64,000 bases of DNA, taken from positions 17,100,501 to 17,164,500 of the forward strand of contig NC_135553.1 of assembly GCF_964340395.1 (NCBI RefSeq), in the 5' to 3' direction. Under the pieces are notes generated by a model. That model was not told the DNA's origin. It was given only the letters and a program-made list of their open reading frames with translations, and ran no database searches. Origin of the DNA: Glandiceps talaboti. Its lineage: Eukaryota; Hemichordata; Enteropneusta; Spengelidae. The position numbers were made by a program, and so were the translations under genes. Of the stretch, positions 62,401-64,000 are shown piece by piece (positions within the stretch are counted from its first letter, which is position 1; each line of letters starts with the position of its first letter).

Positions 62401-64000
62401 ATTTTAGATATTTTGGGGTTTTTTTTTTACTATTTTCAGATTTCAATGTATATCAGATATGACGTCAGTTAGAACGTAGTTCATCTCCACAAATTAAAGT
62501 GGCCATATGGATAAGGATTTGGTATTTATTTTGGATTTTTGATTTATGAAACAGTTTTATCATGGCTTCCTACTTGGAAAATCAATGTGAAACAACATTA
62601 GCAAGTCTGTATTTGTAACTCAATACATTGCAAAAAGCTAAAAAATGTGTAAAAAGTTTGTTATTGTATGTACAATAACACACATTTTACACATTTATTA
62701 ATCTTTTGCAATTTATTGAGTTACAAACACAGACTTGGTCTATGTTTTTGTTTTTCATTTTGATTTTTCAAGTAGGAAGCCAAGATAAAATTGTTTTATA
62801 AATTAAAAATCCAAAATGAACACAAATCCTCATCCATATGGCCTCTTTAATCTTAGACTACATCTTTACAGGAGTTCTATTTTCATGTTCTAACACATGA
62901 ACACAGTCTATATGTTTTCTTGGGTTTTCATGTTGCATGTCTCTTTCCTTTGATATTACTTAGTCCCTGTGATAAAAATCGTCTGTATTTTACTTTGAAA
63001 TGATGAGAACATGTACAACTGCCGACATCAGACCATAGACGACCAAAACCCTTTAAAAACAGGGAAAGTAAACAATTGAATTGGATTAATAACACTTGGC
63101 TCAGCATGTTGGAAATACAGAGACTTGTAAGTTGTATTACATTCAATCATTTGATAAGAACAGTTGTATGGCCTCTTAACATAATAGTTCACCGTTCACA
63201 CACAAATTTCCAGTTCCCCTGGCATTTCATGTACACTTAAAGAGGCCATTAAACTGATCTTATCAAACCATGGTGTAATGCAAGATCTCTGCTGTTCCAA
63301 CATGCTCAGCCAAGTGTTAATAATTCATTTGTTTACTAAAGTCTATCCATGTTTGTAACAGGTTTTGTTTGTCCACGGTCTGATGTCCGAGGTTGTAAAT
63401 TGAGGTGTTTGACCAAATCACATGATGTGTGTGTCCAATAACTTACCAACTGTCTGAGTGATGTTGCAAGGAAAGATTTTTCAAGTTGATCAATCAAGGG
63501 GTCTTTATTTTTTATCTTGCACAAAGCATCAATAATTGAACAGGCTTTGTCACTCTGCATACCACAATCTGATGTACAAACAAAGGCATTACGTAAGTAT
63601 ACATTGTTTTGAAATAGCAATAATTTACTCAGTTTAGTAACTGTAATACAGAAATTATGGTAGCAGAGAAAAAATATGAGCAATCTATCACTACAGATAT
63701 TATACTTCAAGCATATCACTAATGTCCCCCTTATTTGTAATTTTTTGTCTCGTTTCTGATAAAGATTTTTTATGAAGTTGACCTAAACAGTTAACTAACA
63801 CTTCAACAACACATATGACAAACTTATTTCAAAGAAGTCCTGACAGTTTTGTTACATGTTAATGACTTACATCTGAGTATCCTGGCTACAGCTGGTTCTC
63901 TATGTTTAGTAAGTTTGGTTACTTACATCTGAGTACCATGGCTACAGCTGGTTCTCTATGCTTAGTAAGTTTGGTTACTTACATCTGAGTATCATGGTGA
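27114..64000 (-). CDS. ZZEF1: ZZ-type and EF-hand domain protein 1, last 45 exons (about 1,953 aa; 5' end outside window)
   Basis: Minus-strand exons: 63983-64000 (partial), 63447-63568, 62083-62205, 61291-61463, 60842-61007, 60451-60562, 57650-57801, 56279-56367, 55808-55929, 54988-55067, 54402-54483, 53597-53670, 52765-52869, 52313-52413, 51438-51602, 49999-50124, 49507-49637, 48524-48678, 47669-47862, 47142-47255, 46746-46789, 46122-46238, 45461-45562, 44003-44452, 43458-43570, 42737-42819, 42046-42249, 40859-41030, 40005-40136, 39373-39484, 38811-38881, 37920-38039, 36530-36853, 34291-34391, 33736-33885, 33507-33585, 32781-32876, 31783-31959, 30987-31130, 30505-30676, 29773-29860, 29469-29525, 27841-28027, 27548-27619, 27114-27206. 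Every junction keeps frame. Human ZZEF1 is about 2,961 aa; the missing N-terminus would hold the EF-hand and DOC/APC10 domains. Diagnostic: two adjacent ZZ fingers (GGVKPEGHNDDHEMVH in the first) and two CUB-like segments. ZZEF1 ZZ domains are reported to bind the histone H3 tail. At least seven introns carry copies of their own splice junctions. Confidence 0.92.
28596..28911. mobile_element. MITE with AGATAGACACAAACTAAA-type ends, most complete copy
   Basis: The left end CAGCCTTCAGTTTACTAAG pairs with the reversed right end CAGCCTTTGGTTTACTAAG. Both run into an ATAGACACAAACTAAA element and end with CTATTG. Relatives lie at about 32300-32550, 36228-36490 and 39241-39352. All are in ZZEF1 introns. 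Confidence 0.7.
29469..30676 (-). other. ZZEF1: ZZEF1 second CUB-like segment
   Basis: Exons 30505-30676, 29773-29860 and 29469-29525 encode AIFLTVKFDARCATEDGCDE, ARDKWIDFDVPGDTLYYKF and CSTNDWGYKFTVTGGK. This is the same strand order (VKFD...C...DW/EWGYKFTV) as the upstream CUB-like segment. It lies near the C-terminus, as in vertebrate ZZEF1. Confidence 0.7.
30180..30504 (-). repeat. Degenerate copies of ZZEF1 exon 40 end and donor
   Basis: Four decayed copies of the exon 40 3' end and following intron occur, each 35-100 bp apart. They contain TGGATCAATTTTGATG or variants. Donor positions read CAG|GTTGGT (about 30283), CAG|GTTAGT (about 30200) or a lost GGGGAG (about 30405). A CCA trinucleotide run (about 30451-30479) lies next to the genuine donor. 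Confidence 0.75.
31480..31784 (-). repeat. 60-bp in-frame array of ZZEF1 exon 38 end plus donor
   Basis: Four extra units follow the genuine donor (31782), with donors near 31722, 31662, 31602 and 31542; a decayed unit lies at about 31480. Each unit reads GTGAGTTACGTACCGATC, then an acceptor-like ATACAG, then 30 nt of exon end finishing TTTAAG. The period is 60, so the frame stays open through the whole array. Each unit would translate as VSYVPIYNIQRAEDKGSFFK or variants. Confidence 0.92.
32300..32550. mobile_element. MITE, diverged copy of the AGATAGACACAAAC family
   Basis: The left end AATCAAGCTTTTGG...AGATAGACACAAAC pairs with the reversed right end AATCAAGGTAAGATAGACAC. Located in ZZEF1 intron 37. 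Confidence 0.6.
33174..33493. repeat. TGAA tetranucleotide microsatellite
   Basis: More than 300 bp of (TGAA)n with ATGG and AACA interruptions, in ZZEF1 intron 36 just downstream of its donor. The Phe/Ile/His/Ser-rich open frames here are repeat translations, not genes. Confidence 0.95.
33650..33735 (-). repeat. Single 74-bp duplicate of ZZEF1 exon 35 end with a GC donor
   Basis: The sequence at about 33655-33712 repeats the end of exon 35, including TAGCTAATAACACCAATAT. The genuine donor reads AA|GTAAG, while the copy reads AA|GCAAG, a GC-type donor. Confidence 0.8.
34535..36214. mobile_element. 1.68-kb element with terminal inverted repeats in ZZEF1 intron 33
   Basis: The ends ATATTATTCCCC and GGGGAATAATAT are exact inverted copies, followed inward by TTCAGC/GGCTAAATGAAGG-like matches. 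A second inverted pair lies inside: ATCAGGGGCATGAGGCAA near 34689 and TTGCCTCATGCCCTTG near 36075. A small relative with only the ends lies at 61694-61847. The core at about 34990-35900 is unusually rich in CpG. A 24-bp copy of the start of ZZEF1 exon 33 sits at 34615-34638. No transposase is recognisable; an open frame at 35606-35971 matches nothing I know. Confidence 0.6.
36228..36490. mobile_element. Truncated MITE of the AGATAGACACAAAC family
   Basis: It starts with GAGCCTTCGGTTCTCTAAGA and AGACACAAACTAAAAC, then shares CATGTTGATACAACAGTGAT with the copy at 39241-39352. The reverse-orientation part includes TCACAGGGTGATTA, which matches the copy at 28596. It abuts ZZEF1 exon 33. Confidence 0.55.
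36530..36853 (-). other. ZZEF1: ZZEF1 Ser/Asp-run exon
   Basis: A 324-nt, phase-0 exon encodes 108 residues. These include a lysine-rich stretch (KTKPIPKKKH) and then a run of serines followed by six aspartates, coded by AGT and GAT trinucleotide repeats. The Ser-then-Asp order resembles casein kinase 2 target stretches (inference). Repeat length is likely polymorphic. Confidence 0.75.
37406..37682. mobile_element. MITE with internal minisatellite in ZZEF1 intron 32
   Basis: The ends ACAGAACCCCATG and CATGGGGTTCTGT are inverted, with matching inner CAGTGTTCTCTG/CAGTGTTTTCTG blocks. The left arm has been expanded into about four units of 28 bp containing GTATTTGCACAGTGTG (37440-37545). A relative lies at 44694-44875. 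Confidence 0.65.
38282..38475. repeat. CA microsatellite, about 190 bp
   Basis: (CA)n with a few GA/TA interruptions, in ZZEF1 intron 31. It generates His/Thr and Cys/Val open frames on both strands that are not genes. Confidence 0.95.
40270..40545. repeat. About 55-60-bp tandem repeat with TGATTGGTGG
   Basis: About five units of the type GCTGATTGGTGGAAACACAT with ATTATGTCATGTACTGGTTA lie in ZZEF1 intron 28. No splice site is included in the unit. Confidence 0.75.
41113..41505. repeat. 26-bp minisatellite, about 15 copies
   Basis: The unit is GTGCAGCCAAGAGCAAGCCC followed by TCTAGT, with AAG/CAG and TAG/TCG/TCA variants. It lies in ZZEF1 intron 27. It is much more GC-rich than its surroundings and reads open in several frames, which is a repeat artefact. 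Confidence 0.92.
42300..42738 (-). repeat. 68-73-bp array of ZZEF1 exon 26 end plus donor (six extra copies)
   Basis: Donors at about 42663, 42592, 42524, 42456, 42388 and 42320 repeat the genuine GCAAG|GTATGT at 42736. Each unit carries about 46 nt of exon end (ATACCATCTTACCAATGTTG and onward) and about 22 nt of intron ending ATTACAG. The four intervals among the five distal copies are exactly 68 bp; those near the exon are 71 and 73. Confidence 0.92.
44003..44452 (-). other. ZZEF1: ZZEF1 Lys/Glu/Asp-rich low-complexity exon
   Basis: A single 450-nt exon, by far the largest of the gene, encodes about 149 residues made almost only of K, E, D, A, T, V and S. It includes the possible nuclear-localisation stretch PKSKKAR. 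It is probably disordered. Open frames on the other strand are mirror images of this biased composition. Confidence 0.8.
44694..44875. mobile_element. MITE relative of the 37406 element
   Basis: Starts CACAGAACCCCACGG and ends CACAGGATTCTGT in inverted orientation, with the shared inner GCAGTGTTCTCTGTGG. Located in ZZEF1 intron 23. Confidence 0.5.
45207..45339. repeat. Short foldback repeat in ZZEF1 intron 23
   Basis: TTATAGCATCCATATCAAGT at 45207 pairs with ACTTGATGTGGATGCTATAA at about 45320-45339. The arms of about 35 bp flank a 65-bp loop. It resembles a very small MITE. Confidence 0.65.
47142..47862 (-). other. ZZEF1: ZZEF1 tandem ZZ zinc fingers
   Basis: Exon 47669-47862 encodes CDGC, RYRCLHC, DLCNTC and HNDDHEMVH. 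This is a full ZZ set of three CxxC pairs plus two His. Exon 47142-47255, with the next exon 46746-46789, encodes CDNC, IHCNVC, DLCYGC and SHKSFHE, a second complete set. ZZ fingers bind two zinc ions in a cross-brace. In this family they read histone H3 N-termini (published for the human protein). Confidence 0.88.
48345..48523 (-). repeat. 91-92-bp duplicates of ZZEF1 exon 18 end plus donor
   Basis: Two partial copies follow the genuine exon end (donor 48523). The first keeps GATCAGAAACGG|GTAAGTGG near 48431. The second, near 48347, reads GATCAGAAATG and has lost the donor. About 62 nt of exon are included in each. Confidence 0.88.
49804..49981. repeat. ACATA pentanucleotide microsatellite
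   Basis: About 35 copies of ATAAC/CATAA with two interruptions, in ZZEF1 intron 16, 17 bp from the exon 16 donor. The Met/Leu/Cys/Tyr/Val open frames are translations of the repeat. Confidence 0.95.
50125..50515 (-). repeat. 83-bp array of the ZZEF1 exon 16 acceptor and exon start (four extra copies)
   Basis: CAGCCTTCCAGTCTGATAGC recurs at 50098 (genuine exon), 50181, 50264, 50347 and 50430, exactly 83 bp apart. On the coding strand each unit supplies a pyrimidine-poor TTATTTGCAG or TTATTTGTAG acceptor plus about 30 nt of exon start, then returns to intron sequence. Confidence 0.93.
50915..51441 (-). repeat. About 60-bp array of ZZEF1 exon 15 end plus donor (nine extra copies)
   Basis: GAAATGTTTCTGGGCACTGA-like exon sequence recurs about every 45-62 bp from 50925 to 51442. 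The intron part reads GTAAGTAAAGTTTGGTGAAT in the better copies. Several copies keep TGTGTAAGT; others have CTTACTAAA or similar and no donor. A higher-order two-unit pattern (124 bp) is visible at 51203-51442. Confidence 0.88.
51955..52130 (-). mobile_element. Fragment of the 1.4-kb repeat element in ZZEF1 intron 14
   Basis: It shares ATGATCCCATCAGTGATAT, CACTGAGCAGATTGAGCTGA and AATTTGGTGGGAATGTTCTT with the internal units of the elements at 6317 and 57834. The ends are missing. Confidence 0.65.
57834..59060 (-). mobile_element. 1.4-kb repeat element family, copy 2 (reverse orientation)
   Basis: It begins ACTGCCAATGGCGTTGTAGC and ends AACAAGTTCAGTTGTGCTAA, the mirror image of the copy at 6317-7721. 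It has the same CATAGCAACAGCC-type units, the same AACTACTG...GAAATTTGGTGGG-like units and a CA/GT microsatellite (58965-59003). It starts 33 bp from ZZEF1 exon 7. Confidence 0.75.
60085..60336. mobile_element. TTAA-type MITE, copy 2
   Basis: It runs from TTAAAGTGGTCATATGG to CGGCCACTTTAA, with the inner arm match TTTTATAAATTAAAAA. Located in ZZEF1 intron 6. Same family as 6271-8006 and 62494-62850. Confidence 0.7.
60451..62205 (-). other. ZZEF1: ZZEF1 first CUB-like segment (4-exon block)
   Basis: These exons encode VLRTWNIESTHNYENN, ITQIFFCPGATSFHVEFDTR, CETEKRYDYLEFTDARG and FHSDSSNNEWGYKFTVTA. The order (hydrophobic strand, acidic FD, YDYLEF, then SNNEWGYKF) is that of the CUB-like region of ZZEF1-family proteins and is the most conserved block in the window. 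Exons 61291-61463 and 60842-61007 hold nearly all of it. A MITE at 61694-61847 and MITE copies on either side leave the exons intact. Confidence 0.8.
61694..61847. mobile_element. Short MITE, about 155 bp, ZZEF1 intron 3
   Basis: Arms of about 60 bp: TTATTATTCTCCAATATTTT on the left pairs with the reversed right TATTATTCCTCAATATTTTT. Both run on to TTCAGCCA and GACTTAAGG/GACCTAAGG. The ends match the 1.68-kb element at 34535-36214. Confidence 0.7.
62494..62850. mobile_element. TTAA-type MITE, most complete copy
   Basis: TTAAAGTGGCCATATGGATA at the left and CCATATGGCCTCTTTAA at the right, with arms longer than 100 bp including AGTAGGAAGCC / GGCTTCCTACTT and ACACATTTTACACATTT matches. ZZEF1 intron 2. 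Confidence 0.75.
63012..63399. mobile_element. Long-armed MITE, sister of the POLD2 intron 7 copy
   Basis: The left end TGTACAACTGCCGACATCAG pairs with the reversed right end. It shares ACAGGGAAAGTAAACAATTG and GTGTTAATAATTCATTTG blocks with 13392-13774. ZZEF1 intron 2. Confidence 0.7.
63860..63998 (-). repeat. 56-bp repeats of a ZZEF1 exon end plus donor at the window edge
   Basis: CTCAGAT|GTAAGT recurs with donors at 63982, 63926 and 63870, exactly 56 bp apart. Each unit includes the exon-like ATAGAGAACCAGCTGTAGCC. The genuine exon extends beyond the window, so the true copy number and the real donor are uncertain. Confidence 0.8.

Overview
Animal nuclear DNA: AT-rich and dense with introns, with GT-AG introns, short exons of about 44-450 bp, microsatellites and many small inverted-repeat (MITE-like) elements. 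I reassembled four protein genes by hand from splice sites, reading frame and family similarity, and the intron phases close in every one. The proteins resemble vertebrate orthologues closely, which suggests a slowly evolving invertebrate (non-vertebrate deuterostome or lophotrochozoan). The phylum cannot be fixed from this window. No bacterial-type features, CRISPR array, rRNA or intact tRNA gene was seen.

Layout. (1) 647-3882 (+): 3' half of a sorting nexin 8 (SNX8) gene, five exons. (2) 3883-10346: convergent intergenic space with foldback elements and one nested transposon insertion. (3) 18243-10347 (-): complete 10-exon POLD2, the DNA polymerase delta small subunit (459 aa). (4) 18244-19571: head-to-head promoter region with an E2F-type site. 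(5) 19572-22755 (+): complete four-coding-exon gene for a 333-aa NERD-domain (nuclease-related) protein. (6) 22756-27113: tail-to-tail 3' UTR region. (7) 64000-27114 (-): the last 45 exons (about 1,953 aa) of ZZEF1, carrying CUB-like segments, two ZZ zinc fingers and low-complexity acidic insertions. Its 5' end lies beyond the window.

The most unusual signal is recurrent tandem amplification of exon-intron junctions. In SNX8, POLD2 and ZZEF1 the last or first tens of bases of an exon, plus the adjoining splice site, are repeated 1 to 28 further times inside the neighbouring intron. The extreme case is POLD2 intron 8, with 28 copies of a 61-bp unit plus one truncated copy, most of them carrying a 5' splice site. 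In ZZEF1 a 60-bp array is an exact multiple of three and open in frame, so alternative donor choice would add 20-residue modules. One ZZEF1 intron has a donor array at one end and an acceptor array at the other. This looks like decoy splice sites, or raw material for intron and exon gain by tandem duplication of AG|GT segments.

POLD2 acts in replication. The NERD protein has an intact-looking nuclease core and shares its promoter region with POLD2. ZZEF1 is a large ZZ-finger reader/scaffold protein and SNX8 an endosomal BAR sorting nexin. No joint pathway is claimed.
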